Source: Synechococcus sp. KORDI-100
GTDB lineage: Bacteria > Cyanobacteriota > Cyanobacteriia > PCC-6307 > Cyanobiaceae
NCBI RefSeq assembly: GCF_000737535.1
Contig: NZ_CP006269.1
Location: 1,240,001 to 1,304,000, forward strand
Length of the DNA: 64,000 bases
Direction: 5' to 3'
Positions 25,133-33,774 of this stretch are shown one piece after another. The notes beneath the pieces were generated by a model that was given only the letters and a program-made list of their open reading frames with translations, made no database searches and had not been told where the DNA came from. How positions within the stretch are numbered: position 1 is the first letter of the stretch; the number at the start of each line of letters is the position of its first letter. A program made the translations under genes and the position numbers.

Positions 25133-26350
25133 ATGGAAAGACTCTCTCCAGAGCAGCTGCTCAGCGAATTGGTTGATGTTGAAGACCTTCTGATCGTGCA
25201 GGATCTCGACGGCGTCTGCATGCAGCTGGTCAAGGATCCATTGACTCGGCGAATGAACCCCAGGTACGTCGAAGCGGCCGCTCGCTTACGGGGCAGCTTC
25301 ATGGTGCTCACCAATGGAGAACATGAGCGGCGCCGAGGGGTCAATCGATTGGTGGAAACGGCCCTGGGAAGCGAGGATCGTCCTGCAAAAAAGGGTCTGT
25401 ACCTTCCAGGACTGGCGGCAGGAGGTGTTCAGTACCAGGATCGTTTCGGACGTCTGAGTCATCCCGGCGTGAGTCCTGCCGAAATGGATTTCCTCGCTGC
25501 AGCTCCCAGGCGCATGGAGGACCTTCTGCTCGAACGGTTGCCCGCTCTGCTGCCTGAAGTGGATCGAGCACGACTGACCCAGTTGGCGCATCAGGCCGTG
25601 CTGGACACCCAGGTGTCTCCGACGGTGAATCTCAACGGTTTGTTCGGGCTGATCCCCAATGATCTCGAGCGTCAGCAACAACTTCAGTTGTTGCTGGACG
25701 ATCTGATGGAGCAGTTGCTTCAGGAGGCGGACCAGCAAGGTTTGCAGGGTTCATTCTTCCTGCACGCGGCCCCGAATCTCGGCTGGGACGCCACTGGTCG
25801 CGAGCGGATCAAACCATCGGTGGCCGGTGATGTCGGCACCACGGATATCCAGTTCATGCTCACAGGCTCCCTCAAGGAAGCCGGGTTGCTTGTGCTGATC
25901 AATCGCCACATCGCAGCGCGCTGGGGCGAGGCACCTCTAGGCGACGATTTCAATGTGCGAACAGCGCCACGCACCCATCAGGGGCTGATGGAACTGGCCT
26001 GCAGTACCATTCGGCCTGAGTGGATGCCTCGTCTGGTGGGGGTGGGTGACACGGTGACGTCCACACCCGCCCCCGACGGACAGGGATGGCTTCGCGGGGG
26101 CAGCGACCGCGGCTTCCTCACACTGCTGAAGGATCTCGGACGCTGGTGCGGTCAGGAGAATCGCGTGATTCTTGTGGACAGCAGCCATGGCGAGGTGGAC
26201 CGACCAGGGCTGGCGGACGGATCACTGAAGGGGATCAGCGACCCGGAGGACCCACTGCATCTTGATCTGCTGATGCCTGCTGGCCCGGAGGGCTACATCA
26301 ATTGGTTCCGGCATCTGGCGGAACGTCGGTCTGAAAAGGTTGCTGCATGA
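25133..26350 (+). CDS. stpA: Glucosylglycerol 3-phosphate phosphatase
   Basis: 405 residues from ATG 25133. It matches the salt-tolerance phosphatase StpA/GgpP family, which dephosphorylates glucosylglycerol phosphate, the last step in making the compatible solute glucosylglycerol. The HAD-like motif DLDGVCMQLV (D24, D26) begins the catalytic domain; LTNGEHERRRG, FFLHAAPNLGWDATGRERIKPS, GVGDTVTSTP and ILVDSSHGEVDRPG are family landmarks. This indicates a salt-acclimating marine strain. The 3' end overlaps the convergent next gene by 53 bases. Confidence 0.9.
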   Translation: MERLSPEQLLSELVDVEDLLIVQDLDGVCMQLVKDPLTRRMNPRYVEAAARLRGSFMVLTNGEHERRRGVNRLVETALGSEDRPAKKGLYLPGLAAGGVQYQDRFGRLSHPGVSPAEMDFLAAAPRRMEDLLLERLPALLPEVDRARLTQLAHQAVLDTQVSPTVNLNGLFGLIPNDLERQQQLQLLLDDLMEQLLQEADQQGLQGSFFLHAAPNLGWDATGRERIKPSVAGDVGTTDIQFMLTGSLKEAGLLVLINRHIAARWGEAPLGDDFNVRTAPRTHQGLMELACSTIRPEWMPRLVGVGDTVTSTPAPDGQGWLRGGSDRGFLTLLKDLGRWCGQENRVILVDSSHGEVDRPGLADGSLKGISDPEDPLHLDLLMPAGPEGYINWFRHLAERRSEKVAA

Positions 26351-27311
26351 TCCACTCCGGAGATGGCGTCACGCGCAGCAGGAACGGCATCTGGGTGATG
26401 GATGGTTTGCCGCCACTCACCCAGACCGCTTGTTCGTCGCTCCAGAGACGCGTGCCTGGAATGATCAGTCGTGATTTTGAGGCGTGGTCTGGCAGATAAG
26501 CCGCCAGGAAACCCTTCTGTTTCACAAACTGCTCAAGGTCTGGGAAGTAGACCCCATCTGCCGTTTCCACCAGCTCCAGCTTTCCATCCGGACGCAGGCC
26601 ATAGATGATGCGAACATCGGCCAGCTTCATCTCGCCATAAACGCCCTCGTAGGAGGCAGGAGGTTCACGTGTGCTGTTGCTGAAGGCATGCAGCCCGCCG
26701 ATGAAGACCTGAAGCTCCTCCTCAAGCCTGGGAGTGAGGGGGCCGTAGCCGAATTCCAGCCTTCCATCCTTGGTGATGCCCATCCAGGCCCGTTCGCGTG
26801 CGGCCGTGAGGTTGCCGGCACGCCACGTTCCATTGCCCAGCATCAGGTCGCCATGCAGAACCATTCCAAGCTCGCCGTTCCCCTGCCCGCGCGCGAAGGT
26901 GGGTCCTGAGGTGAACAGCAGTGCCTGCGCATCCTCATTGGCTTCCATTTCCCGGTTCCAGCCACCGAAGAAGTCGATCGAGATCCATTGCGGATCGACC
27001 ACGGCGCTGTGATAACCGATATCAACCGTCGTTCCGTCTGTGCGCAGCAGCTCCAGGGTCTGATTTTCCTTGAAGACCACCAGTTCGTCCCGTGTCGGCG
27101 GTGGTGGCGGTGGGGGTTCCGGTTCCGGGAGCAACTCGCTGATCACCGGCGGGACCCCTTGATCGAGACCTCCCTGGGGATGCTGCAGAGCAGCAGCCAG
27201 GATGCCAAGCAACCCTGAGGCGCAGCACAGCAACACCAGGGGCAGGGGACGCACGAGGGGGTGGAGGCTGAACCGTCGAACAGCGTCAGTCTGAATCGTT
27301 AAGAGAATCAA
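26298..27311 (-). CDS. Membrane-anchored protein, possibly phosphodiester glycosidase-like
   Basis: 337 residues: an N-terminal hydrophobic anchor (LPLVLLCCASGLLGILAAAL), a Pro-rich linker (EPEPPPPPPPTRDE), then a domain with SIDFFGGWN, GMVLHGDLMLGNGTW, RAWMGITKDGRLEFGYG and YGEMKLADVRIIYGLRPDGKLELVE. The G-x-x-x-x-D-G-R-L-x-x-G pattern recalls NAGPA/DUF2233 phosphodiester glycosidase domains, but I am not certain. Probably periplasmic. Convergent with stpA. Confidence 0.6.
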   Translation of the reverse strand: MILLTIQTDAVRRFSLHPLVRPLPLVLLCCASGLLGILAAALQHPQGGLDQGVPPVISELLPEPEPPPPPPPTRDELVVFKENQTLELLRTDGTTVDIGYHSAVVDPQWISIDFFGGWNREMEANEDAQALLFTSGPTFARGQGNGELGMVLHGDLMLGNGTWRAGNLTAARERAWMGITKDGRLEFGYGPLTPRLEEELQVFIGGLHAFSNSTREPPASYEGVYGEMKLADVRIIYGLRPDGKLELVETADGVYFPDLEQFVKQKGFLAAYLPDHASKSRLIIPGTRLWSDEQAVWVSGGKPSITQMPFLLRVTPSPEWIMQQPFQTDVPPDAGTN

Positions 27312-27377
27312 AGCAACTCCAGGATTTCGCTGGCCTGGAGATCAAATCCCTGCAATTGTCTGTTCGATAGGCCACAT

Positions 27378-27623
27378 TCAGGGTGCTGATCTGATGGCGT
27401 CTTTCAGGGGGATAAGGCTCCATAAAGCCTGAGCCAGAGAGTCTTTCGTTGTGGCAATCGCTGCCTCAGAAAGTCTCAGCCATTCTCTGCTTGGGCGAAT
27501 TGGCAGAAACATTGCCAATGCAAAAGATCCTTCATTTTTGAATTCTTGGTCGAGGTGTCTCTGACCATTGGACGTCCAGATCGGACCAGCTTCTTTCCTA
27601 CTTTGATCGTTGGATGTCATCAA
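27378..27623 (-). CDS. Doubtful small hypothetical protein
   Basis: 81 residues with no signal peptide or motif; W-, L- and S-rich (FLPIRPSREWLRLSEAAIATTKDSLAQALWSL looks helical). It fills an otherwise empty stretch of about 450 bases between two core genes. Weak support. Confidence 0.3.
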   Translation of the reverse strand: MMTSNDQSRKEAGPIWTSNGQRHLDQEFKNEGSFALAMFLPIRPSREWLRLSEAAIATTKDSLAQALWSLIPLKDAIRSAP

Positions 27624-27768
27624 AAGAATGATGTTTGAGATTGATCAATTGCATGGGTTCGTGGTTACGGCCTGGCTGATTGTTGGTGTTCGCAGATTTG
27701 GTATCAACCAACCTTGGATGTGAGGACTCGATCTGAAAAAATCGGGATCTCCTGCCTCACCCATCGCT

Positions 27769-28707
27769 TTGGTGGTTTCTGCTGTTGCATTTCCGCCCTT
27801 GCAGCGCAAGCGCCTGCGTACCTTGCAGCTGAATCTTGGCTATCGCTGCAATCAGAGCTGCTCCCACTGCCACGTCAATGCCGGGCCAGGTCGGACGGAG
27901 CGGATGGATGAGTCGTTGCTGGCACTGATTCCCACCGTGGTTCAGCGCCACGGCATCAGCTGCGTGGACCTCACCGGCGGGGCTCCAGAGCTGCATTCCG
28001 GTTTTCGTGACCTCGTCCGAGCGCTCAGACGTCTCGACGTTGAGGTGATTGATCGCTGCAACCTCACGATCTTGTCGGAACCCGGCCAGGAGGATCTGGC
28101 CGATTTCCTGGCCGGTGAGGGTGTCACGGTGATCGCCTCGTTGCCTTGCTACAGCGCTGAGAATGTGGATCGTCAGAGAGGCGATGGCGTGTTCACACGC
28201 AGCGTGGATGGCCTGCGTCAGCTCAACGCTCTCGGCTATGGCGCTGAGCCGCTGCTGTTGCATCTCGTTTACAACCCGCAACGTGCGGTGCTTCCTCCGC
28301 CTCAGATGGAATTAGAGGCGGATTACAGAAGGGAGCTGGCCAAGCTGGGGCTTCGCTTCAGCAGTTTGCTGACCCTGGCCAACATGCCGATTCAGCGCTT
28401 TGCCAGAGAGCTCGAGCGGCAGGGTGAGCTGGATCGCTACGAGGCGCTGCTGGAGGCGGCACACAATCCCGACAATCTGTCTGCCGTGATGTGCCGGGAT
28501 CTGATCAGCGTGGACTGGCAGGGCTATCTCTACGACTGCGATTTCAATCAACAGCTGGGGATGGCGTTGCAGGGTCCGCTGCGCCATCTCCAGGATCTGG
28601 CCACGGGTCAGCCCAGTCCGGAGGGTCTGCCCATCCGAACTGACAGGCACTGTTTCGGATGTACGGCAGGCGCTGGGTCCAGTTGTGGTGGCGCCCTTCA
28701 GGCCTGA
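27769..28707 (+). CDS. arsS: Radical SAM protein, arsenosugar biosynthesis (ArsS-like)
   Basis: 312 residues. The radical SAM cluster motif C27-x3-C31-x2-C34 (CNQSCSHCHVNAGP) is followed by DLTGGAPELHSGFR and the C-terminal domain with MCRDLISVDWQGYLYDCDFNQQLGM and CFGCTAGAGSSCGG, the pattern of ArsS-type enzymes. These transfer the 5'-deoxyadenosyl group of SAM to dimethylarsenite on the path to arsenosugars, which marine cyanobacteria make for arsenic detoxification. No arsM is next to it. Start codon (TTG 27769 or GTG 27772) is uncertain. Confidence 0.85.
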   Translation: MVVSAVAFPPLQRKRLRTLQLNLGYRCNQSCSHCHVNAGPGRTERMDESLLALIPTVVQRHGISCVDLTGGAPELHSGFRDLVRALRRLDVEVIDRCNLTILSEPGQEDLADFLAGEGVTVIASLPCYSAENVDRQRGDGVFTRSVDGLRQLNALGYGAEPLLLHLVYNPQRAVLPPPQMELEADYRRELAKLGLRFSSLLTLANMPIQRFARELERQGELDRYEALLEAAHNPDNLSAVMCRDLISVDWQGYLYDCDFNQQLGMALQGPLRHLQDLATGQPSPEGLPIRTDRHCFGCTAGAGSSCGGALQA

Positions 28708-28991
28708 CTGCCGCTGCTGTCGTCGTCCGGCTGCAGCCGTTGAAGTCGCACGGTGGCCGGTGCAAACAGCAGAACGTTCTCGCCCACTCGCTGCTGCTGC
28801 CCATCGAGGGCGTGCACACCTCCACAGACAAAATCGGCGGTTCGCTGGGCCAGATCGGGTGGCATGCGCGTGAGATTCAGCAGCACGGTTTGCTGCTCAC
28901 GCACTGCCAGAACGACCTCGAACGCCTCATCAAAGCGCTGAGGGGTGAACACGATCACGTCGTGCCAGCCGTCCTGGAGCATGCTTTCCAT
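28698..28991 (-). CDS. SepF-domain protein (stand-alone)
   Basis: 97 residues corresponding to the C-terminal core of the cell-division protein SepF: DVIVFTPQRFDEAFEVVLAVREQQTVLLNLTRM, then AQRTADFVCGGVHALDG and QRVGENVLLFAPATV. SepF binds FtsZ and, through an N-terminal amphipathic helix, the membrane. That helix and linker are missing here, so this is either a second minimal SepF or a regulator of it. It is convergent with the arsS-like gene (10-base overlap) and its 5' end faces the DUF3721 genes. Confidence 0.75.
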   Translation of the reverse strand: MESMLQDGWHDVIVFTPQRFDEAFEVVLAVREQQTVLLNLTRMPPDLAQRTADFVCGGVHALDGQQQRVGENVLLFAPATVRLQRLQPDDDSSGSQA

Positions 28992-29024
28992 GTGGCCATG
29001 ATGGAGGGATTTGCGTCATCCGGA

Positions 29025-29258
29025 ATGGTCAAGCGCACGGCTATCGCGGCGTTGGTTCTGATCGGACTGTCGGCGACGTGCTCCAACGCTGGTTCTGGAA
29101 CAGGCGAACCACAGCCCAAGCAGGCCATGTTTTCAACCCGTGAGGAGGCTGAGGCGGCAGCCGAGGGCTTCGGCTGCGAGGGCGCACACAAAATGGGGGA
29201 AATGTGGATGGTCTGCGAGCAGCACGGTGATTCCAAAACAGACCATGGACAGCACTGA
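29025..29258 (+). CDS. Secreted DUF3721 protein
   Basis: 77 residues from ATG 29025: signal peptide MVKRTAIAALVLIGLSATCSNA, then a DUF3721 module: MFSTREEAEAAAEGFGCEGAHKMGEMWMVCEQHG. The module has an A-rich helix, G-C-x-G-A-H and a W-M-V-C ending, with paired Cys and His residues, and is typical of marine cyanobacteria. The frame is open upstream but the signal peptide fixes the start. The next gene, two bases on, carries the same module, so they form an operon. Confidence 0.75.
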   Translation: MVKRTAIAALVLIGLSATCSNAGSGTGEPQPKQAMFSTREEAEAAAEGFGCEGAHKMGEMWMVCEQHGDSKTDHGQH

Positions 29259-29260
29259 GA

Positions 29261-29659
29261 ATGGGTGAATCCGGCGGACACTGCGGCAGCAAGCCGAAGC
29301 GCATTGCAATTGGTGTGGCTCCTCTGGCCACGATTTCGATCGGGATTGTGCCGATGGGCGTGATCTGCATCGGTGTGGTGCCGATGGGCGTGGTGTCGAT
29401 TGGCGTCGTGGCGATGGGTGTGATCAACATCGCCATCGTCGGCATGGGGCTCCTGGCTGTCGGCGTCAACACGATGGGTGTGATCACGGCCGGCCCGATG
29501 AGCATGGGCCTGATCCAGATCCGTTCCACCACCAATCCCCGCTATCTCGCATACCCCTCAAAGGAGCAGGCGGAGGAGCAGGCCGAGAAGATTGGCTGCA
29601 GTGGTGTGCACCGCATGGGTGAGACCTACTGGATGCCATGCAAGGAACACCCGCAGTGA
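29261..29659 (+). CDS. Hexad-repeat protein with C-terminal DUF3721 module
   Basis: 132 residues. Residues about 14-90 are a regular run of short hydrophobic Gly repeats (ISIGIVPMGVICIGVVPMGVVSIGVVAMGVINIAIVGMG), period close to 10 with two glycines each, either a beta-solenoid or membrane-inserting. The C-terminal 35 residues are a DUF3721 module (YPSKEQAEEQAEKIGCSGVHRMGETYWMPC). Starts two bases after the previous DUF3721 gene. The combination suggests a membrane or surface scaffold presenting the module. Function unknown. Confidence 0.75.
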   Translation: MGESGGHCGSKPKRIAIGVAPLATISIGIVPMGVICIGVVPMGVVSIGVVAMGVINIAIVGMGLLAVGVNTMGVITAGPMSMGLIQIRSTTNPRYLAYPSKEQAEEQAEKIGCSGVHRMGETYWMPCKEHPQ

Positions 29660-29671
29660 GCTGGTTTCGTC

Positions 29672-30160
29672 TCAGCCCTGGCAATCAGGGCAGATGGCCC
29701 GGACGTTCAAGGTGGATTCGATCAGCTTGAACCCGAAACCTCTGGCAGCCATCTCACCGGCGGCCAGCACCGGTTCGCTTTCGAACTCTTCGGTACGGCC
29801 GCAGCGGATGCACACCACATGGTGATGGTCCCTGTGGTCGTCAGCCGCCAGTTCAAAGCGTCGACCTCCCTCACTGAGCTCCAGCTCCTGCAGAAACCCC
29901 ATGTCTGCCAGCAGCCGCAATGTTCGGTACACCGTGGCCAGCGACACCTTCATCTGCAGTTGTGCCAGCTGCTGATGCACGTCTTCAGCGCTGAGGTGAT
30001 TGCCGGTGCCCAGTCGCTCGAACAATTCGAGAACTCGCTTGCGCTGAGGCGTCAGACGACGTCCGTCCTGATGAAGACCCTTCTGAAGGACACCGTTCTC
30101 GGTGACTGTGGCGGGAGGGAGCGTCACCGGTTGAAAACCAATCTTCTCAACAGTACCCAC
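29672..30160 (-). CDS. Fur-family metal regulator
   Basis: 162 residues. Winged-helix domain (RRLTPQRKRVLELFERLGTGNHLSAEDVHQQL, VSLATVYRTLRLLADMGFL), then the dimerisation domain with the His cluster DDHRDHHHVVCIRCGRTEEFE and two C-x2-C zinc motifs (CIRC, CPDC). It represses genes in response to iron, zinc or peroxide; which of Fur, Zur or PerR cannot be fixed by eye. Divergent from the NarL-type regulator gene 67 bases away. Confidence 0.88.
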   Translation of the reverse strand: MGTVEKIGFQPVTLPPATVTENGVLQKGLHQDGRRLTPQRKRVLELFERLGTGNHLSAEDVHQQLAQLQMKVSLATVYRTLRLLADMGFLQELELSEGGRRFELAADDHRDHHHVVCIRCGRTEEFESEPVLAAGEMAARGFGFKLIESTLNVRAICPDCQG

Positions 30161-30226
30161 TAATGAGAGCTGTGCACAGCGTTCATCGCCACTGTCGATA
30201 CCATCCGATCAACAACCCTTCCGACC

Positions 30227-30943
30227 TTGGATCTCAACCTTCAACCCCGTGGAGATCGTGGCCGTCTCAAGGAGGTGGAGGCGTTGTTGGCAGGTTCCTC
30301 GATCGTTGCCTGCATGGGGGATCGACTCACCCTCGCCAGTTTCGGCATGGCCGTTCCGATCTGGAGCCATCTGCGGGCCGCCGTCACCACCGCCGAGGAG
30401 GCTTTGGAGCGGGTGCGCGAGCACAACCCCGATCTTCTGATTGCAACGGAAGATCTCGAGCAGGGTTACGGCATCGCCCTGGTCCAGGCGGTGGAGCGCC
30501 TCCATCCCCCCACGCGAACCCTGATCTTTCTGAGACGTGAGAACCCTCTGGTGGTGAACGAGGCTCTCGAGGCCGGAGCGGATGGGGTGATGTTCGTCTC
30601 CTCGATCGGACAGGCGCGCGGTGACTTTCTCAAGGCCCTGGAGTGCACCCGCGATGGCGGTGTCTATTACCCCGAGGTGGTGAGGGAGATGGCCCGGGAG
30701 AGCAGCCCGCAGGACGCCGCAACGCAGAAGCTGCTGCAGGATCTTTCAGAACGAGAACTGGACGTGCTCAAAGCGTTGACGACCGGCCTGTCCAACCGTG
30801 AAATCGCCGAACACCTGGTTGTGTCCTCGGAAACCGTCAAAAGTCATGTCAGCGCCATCATTGGCAAGCTCGGCGTTCGCGACCGCACCCAGGCAGCGAT
30901 CATGGCCATTCGCCATGGCGGCCAGCTGATCCCGTCAAGTTGA
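30227..30943 (+). CDS. NarL/LuxR-type response regulator with atypical receiver
   Basis: 238 residues from TTG. The C-terminal LuxR-type HTH is canonical: LSERELDVLKALTTGLSNREIAEHLVVSSETVKSHVSAIIGKLGV (about 173-217). The N-terminal receiver is degenerate: where the phospho-acceptor loop should read L-L-D-x-x-x-P it reads LLIATEDLEQGYG, and the conserved Lys region is FLRRENP. It may be regulated without phosphorylation. Divergent from the Fur-family gene. Confidence 0.85.
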   Translation: MDLNLQPRGDRGRLKEVEALLAGSSIVACMGDRLTLASFGMAVPIWSHLRAAVTTAEEALERVREHNPDLLIATEDLEQGYGIALVQAVERLHPPTRTLIFLRRENPLVVNEALEAGADGVMFVSSIGQARGDFLKALECTRDGGVYYPEVVREMARESSPQDAATQKLLQDLSERELDVLKALTTGLSNREIAEHLVVSSETVKSHVSAIIGKLGVRDRTQAAIMAIRHGGQLIPSS

Positions 30944-30953
30944 GGCTGTCTTG

Positions 30954-31187
30954 ATGACCTGGCGCCCTGCCAATGCCTGGACCAGCCGCAGGTCAGTGGA
31001 TGGATATCGACATTTCCAGCTGGTGATGCAAGGCGGACGCGGTGCTGAGCGATGGGTGGAGCTGGCACCTGTTCTGGCGCCGGGGCGGCGCAGGCGTGTG
31101 GCCTGGACCGAGCTCAACAACGCGTCACTGTGGGAGAGCGGCTGGCAACAGATTCCGGAGAGCGATGCGTCTGCTGCAGCTGAGTGA
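30954..31187 (+). CDS. TIGR02450-family Trp-rich small protein
   Basis: 77 residues from ATG 30954. [26 protein letters not shown], then [34 protein letters not shown]. The W-T-S...H-F...R-R-R-x-x-W-x-x-L...W-x-x-G-W pattern matches the tryptophan-rich TIGR02450 family of small proteins found widely in cyanobacteria and gamma-proteobacteria. Function unknown. Its end overlaps the start of the phosphodiesterase gene by 23 bases, pointing to translational coupling. Confidence 0.75.
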   Translation: MTWRPANAWTSRRSVDGYRHFQLVMQGGRGAERWVELAPVLAPGRRRRVAWTELNNASLWESGWQQIPESDASAAAE

Positions 31188-31926
31188 TCCGCACCTCGTG
31201 GCCTCGGATGCGGCCCTCGTGCGTGAGCGGCCAGCCCTCGCGCTCTGGAACCGCGCCCTCGAGCAGGCGGCACTGCTCGAACCCTATGCTCTCGTGATCA
31301 CCGGCGATCTCGCCCAGGACGAAAGCTGGGGTGCTTACAAGCGTCTTCGGGATTCCCTGGACCGCCACGTGCGGTGTCCCGTGGCCCTGTTGCCGGGAAA
31401 CCATGACCGCCCTTGCCTGCTCGAGGCTGTTCTTGGCCGTCGCCATGTCACGGCACCGGGCGAACTGATGCTGAGGGACGGGCGGCTGATCATTCTGAAC
31501 AGCCACTGGTGTGGGCATTCCGCCGGCCGGCTGGGGCCGCATCAGCTGGCCTGGCTGCAGCAGCGCCTGCAGGCCATCGCTGCAGATCCAACGCCACTGG
31601 TGGTTGCACTGCATCACCCGCCGATGGCGATCGGGCATCCCGTGCTCGACACGATGAGCCTTGTTGATCACGAGACCTTGCGCACCGTGTTGACCCCTGT
31701 CCAGCCTTTGAAAGCCGTGGTGTTCGGCCATATCCACCAGCACTGGCAGGGCCATTGGCCGGATCGACCGAATCTTCCTCTGCTCGGCTGCCCCTCCACC
31801 CTGAAAAGCATGCAACACGTGCAGCCCTGTCCGATCAAGCGGGCAACGGATCCAGGCGGGCGTTTGCTGGAGATCAACGCCCTTGGAGCCCTTGAGCAGC
31901 GGGTGCTGCGCTGGTCCAACCCCTGA
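31165..31926 (+). CDS. CpdA/Icc-like metallophosphoesterase
   Basis: 253 residues from ATG 31165. The five calcineurin-like metal motifs are present in order: D-x-H (LSDPHLV), GD ([10 protein letters not shown]), GNHD (LLPGNHDRP), HHPP (VALHHPPM) and GHIH (VFGHIHQHW). Length and the LSDPHL start match the 3',5'-cyclic-AMP phosphodiesterase CpdA/Icc subgroup. If it degrades cAMP it could set the signal for the CRP-like sites in the islands, which is inference. Confidence 0.85.
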   Translation: MRLLQLSDPHLVASDAALVRERPALALWNRALEQAALLEPYALVITGDLAQDESWGAYKRLRDSLDRHVRCPVALLPGNHDRPCLLEAVLGRRHVTAPGELMLRDGRLIILNSHWCGHSAGRLGPHQLAWLQQRLQAIAADPTPLVVALHHPPMAIGHPVLDTMSLVDHETLRTVLTPVQPLKAVVFGHIHQHWQGHWPDRPNLPLLGCPSTLKSMQHVQPCPIKRATDPGGRLLEINALGALEQRVLRWSNP

Positions 31927-31928
31927 GT

Positions 31929-32180
31929 TCAGCGCTCCTTGGCTTGGGATTCCCGGAACGCTTTCAGCTTGTCCATATCCTTCTCCTCATCGATGGTGTA
32001 ATCGGTCAGGATGAGAGCCTTGCCGATGGTTCCGAGGGCGTATTCCATCCGATCCAGGTCCCGTCGTCCCGCCTCCGTCCTGCGTGCCGCCCGGATCACC
32101 TCAGGGGTGAGTTGGTCGGAGGCCCGTTCGATCGCTGCCGCGATGCCGCTGGCCTGTTGAAGGAGATCGCTGGGATCCAT
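31929..32180 (-). CDS. Small helical hypothetical protein
   Basis: 83 residues, all helical and charged: DPSDLLQQASGIAAAIERASDQLTPEVIRAARRTEAGRRDLDRMEYALGTIGKALILTDYTID. GC-rich, core composition, ends three bases from the convergent phosphoesterase gene. No motif recognised. Confidence 0.6.
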   Translation of the reverse strand: MDPSDLLQQASGIAAAIERASDQLTPEVIRAARRTEAGRRDLDRMEYALGTIGKALILTDYTIDEEKDMDKLKAFRESQAKER

Positions 32181-32236
32181 CAGCTGAGCAGGGTGCTGGC
32201 AGGGTCAACTCTGCCAGGCCAATCCGGTCGCGGCGC

Positions 32237-32998
32237 CTAAAACCCTTTCGCCGTCTTTCGTTGCGAGGAAAGGGAGACGTTCCCGGATGGCGCCACACCG
32301 GCCTGGCCGGCGCCCACTTGCAGCGTTCCCGGTTGCACAGGGCTGGTGGCCTTTGGCTGGCCGGGCACGGCCACCACATTGAAGGCCAGCGACCAGCGTT
32401 CACCATCACCCCGGAACGGCATCACGGAATGGGGTTGCCAGGCCGGGAACACGAAAAATTGTCCGGGAACCGGCAGCACGTACTCCGCCATGCCGGTTCG
32501 GAACGATTGCATCTGCCATTCCTCAGGTCCGTGGAAGCAGAGCTGACCATCGAAGCTTGCTGCGGTGATCTGCGGAGGAACCCTGAGGAAGATCACGCCT
32601 GAAAAACTGCCCCCGTGAGTGTGCATCGGGTTGTAATCGCCAGCTCGTTGGCAGTTGAGCCAGAGATCGATCATCTGGAGGCGATAGCGACCGGGGACCC
32701 AGGGGCCCCGGCCCTGCGGTGGCTGTCGGTCCACAACGTGACGGATCCAGCGCTCACAGGCCGGGATGAGGTGGCCTGAGCAGAGCTCCTGCACGCCGGG
32801 TTGATGGGGCAGCAGTTCCCGCTGCTGACTCAGCTGGCCGGCGAGTTTGGCCGAGGCATCAGGGTGCTGGTTTGGGTCGTGCAACACCGTTTCAGAGAGC
32901 TGAAGCAGCTTGCTCAGCAGTTCAGCTGGCAGTTCGCCTTTCAGGATTGATCGGGGAAAGAGGTCGAGGACTTCCAAGCGTCCATGCCAGGGCTGCAA
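32237..32998 (-). CDS. 2OG-Fe(II) oxygenase superfamily protein (TIGR02466-like)
   Basis: 253 residues. The C-terminal double-stranded beta-helix has YNPMHTHGGSFSGVIFLRVP (first His and the SG-V-x-x-L strand) and PAWQPHSVMPFRGDGERWSLAFNVV (distal His, 2OG-binding Arg). This matches the TIGR02466 group of putative 2OG oxygenases shared by picocyanobacteria and cyanophages. The first motif reads H-T-H rather than H-x-D. Substrate unknown. Confidence 0.75.
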   Translation of the reverse strand: MQPWHGRLEVLDLFPRSILKGELPAELLSKLLQLSETVLHDPNQHPDASAKLAGQLSQQRELLPHQPGVQELCSGHLIPACERWIRHVVDRQPPQGRGPWVPGRYRLQMIDLWLNCQRAGDYNPMHTHGGSFSGVIFLRVPPQITAASFDGQLCFHGPEEWQMQSFRTGMAEYVLPVPGQFFVFPAWQPHSVMPFRGDGERWSLAFNVVAVPGQPKATSPVQPGTLQVGAGQAGVAPSGNVSLSSQRKTAKGF

Positions 32999-33046
32999 AG
33001 CATCGTGCCAGCGCCAGAGTGATGCTGTCGTCCGCTGCGATCAGCC

Positions 33047-33682
33047 ATGACACGGACAACCTGGCTCGGATTGATCCTGCTGCTCAGCGGTTGTGGGCTT
33101 GAGCAACCGCGGTTTGGTTTGGATGCTGCAGTGTCTGCTTCGGTTCAGAACCTGAACCAGACCCAGACTGAGCGTCAGGAGCAGGGGCCATCCCAGGGGA
33201 CGGTCCAGACCGTTGCGACATCCGCTTCAGCCTTGCCACAGCCTCGGTTGCCCGGACAGGACGGTCCGACATCCGAGTTGCTTGAAGCGGGGGACCTGCG
33301 TCTGACGACCCGTCGTACCGAGCGGATCTTGCCCGATGGCAATCGACAGTGGTCGGTGGAGCTGCATAGCGGCACCAGGCTTCTGGCCCGTTGGATGGCG
33401 GTGAGCGGCATCGCCCAGCGGCAGGATGCGGATCGTCTCTGGAGCCCTGGCAATGCGGCCCCATTGCCAGCCGGGCGCTACAGCCTGGGGCAGCCGGAGC
33501 CCTGGGGAGAGGATCTCTGGTTAGATCTGCAGCCCCGCTTTGAAACCAGCCGCAGTGCTTTGGGCATCCATCACTGCTATCCCGGCACCGGCTGCATCTG
33601 CATCCCCAGCCGTGCCGAGATTGATGCGTTGGCGGCCTGGGTGCGTCAGGCCAATCTTCAGACCCTCTTGGTTGTGAACTGA
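33047..33682 (+). CDS. Lipoprotein with L,D-transpeptidase-like C-terminus
   Basis: 211 residues: lipoprotein signal LGLILLLSGC (lipobox Cys16), a Gln/Ser/Thr-rich linker, then a beta-rich domain (RQWSVELHSGTRLLARWMAVSG, PLPAGRYSLGQPEPWGEDLWLDLQPRF) ending ALGIHHCYPGTGCICIPSRAEIDALAAWV. The G-I-H...G-C-I pattern matches the active-site end of L,D-transpeptidase/DUF2778-type domains, where His and Cys are catalytic. It would act in the periplasm on peptidoglycan. The spacing is shorter than the classical YkuD motif, so activity is uncertain. Confidence 0.65.
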   Translation: MTRTTWLGLILLLSGCGLEQPRFGLDAAVSASVQNLNQTQTERQEQGPSQGTVQTVATSASALPQPRLPGQDGPTSELLEAGDLRLTTRRTERILPDGNRQWSVELHSGTRLLARWMAVSGIAQRQDADRLWSPGNAAPLPAGRYSLGQPEPWGEDLWLDLQPRFETSRSALGIHHCYPGTGCICIPSRAEIDALAAWVRQANLQTLLVVN

Positions 33683-33774
33683 GACGCTTTGGACTTGTCC
33701 GCGGTGCTCCGGATGACCGGCAGGATTAAAAACCATTCCTAAAACAAGGCGGGTCCACCATCGACGTCGGCTTC

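Noticed and set aside
28659-29024. In-frame 5' extension of the secreted DUF3721 gene
   Set aside because: The extension is antisense to the SepF-domain gene, and the signal peptide at 29025 marks the real start.
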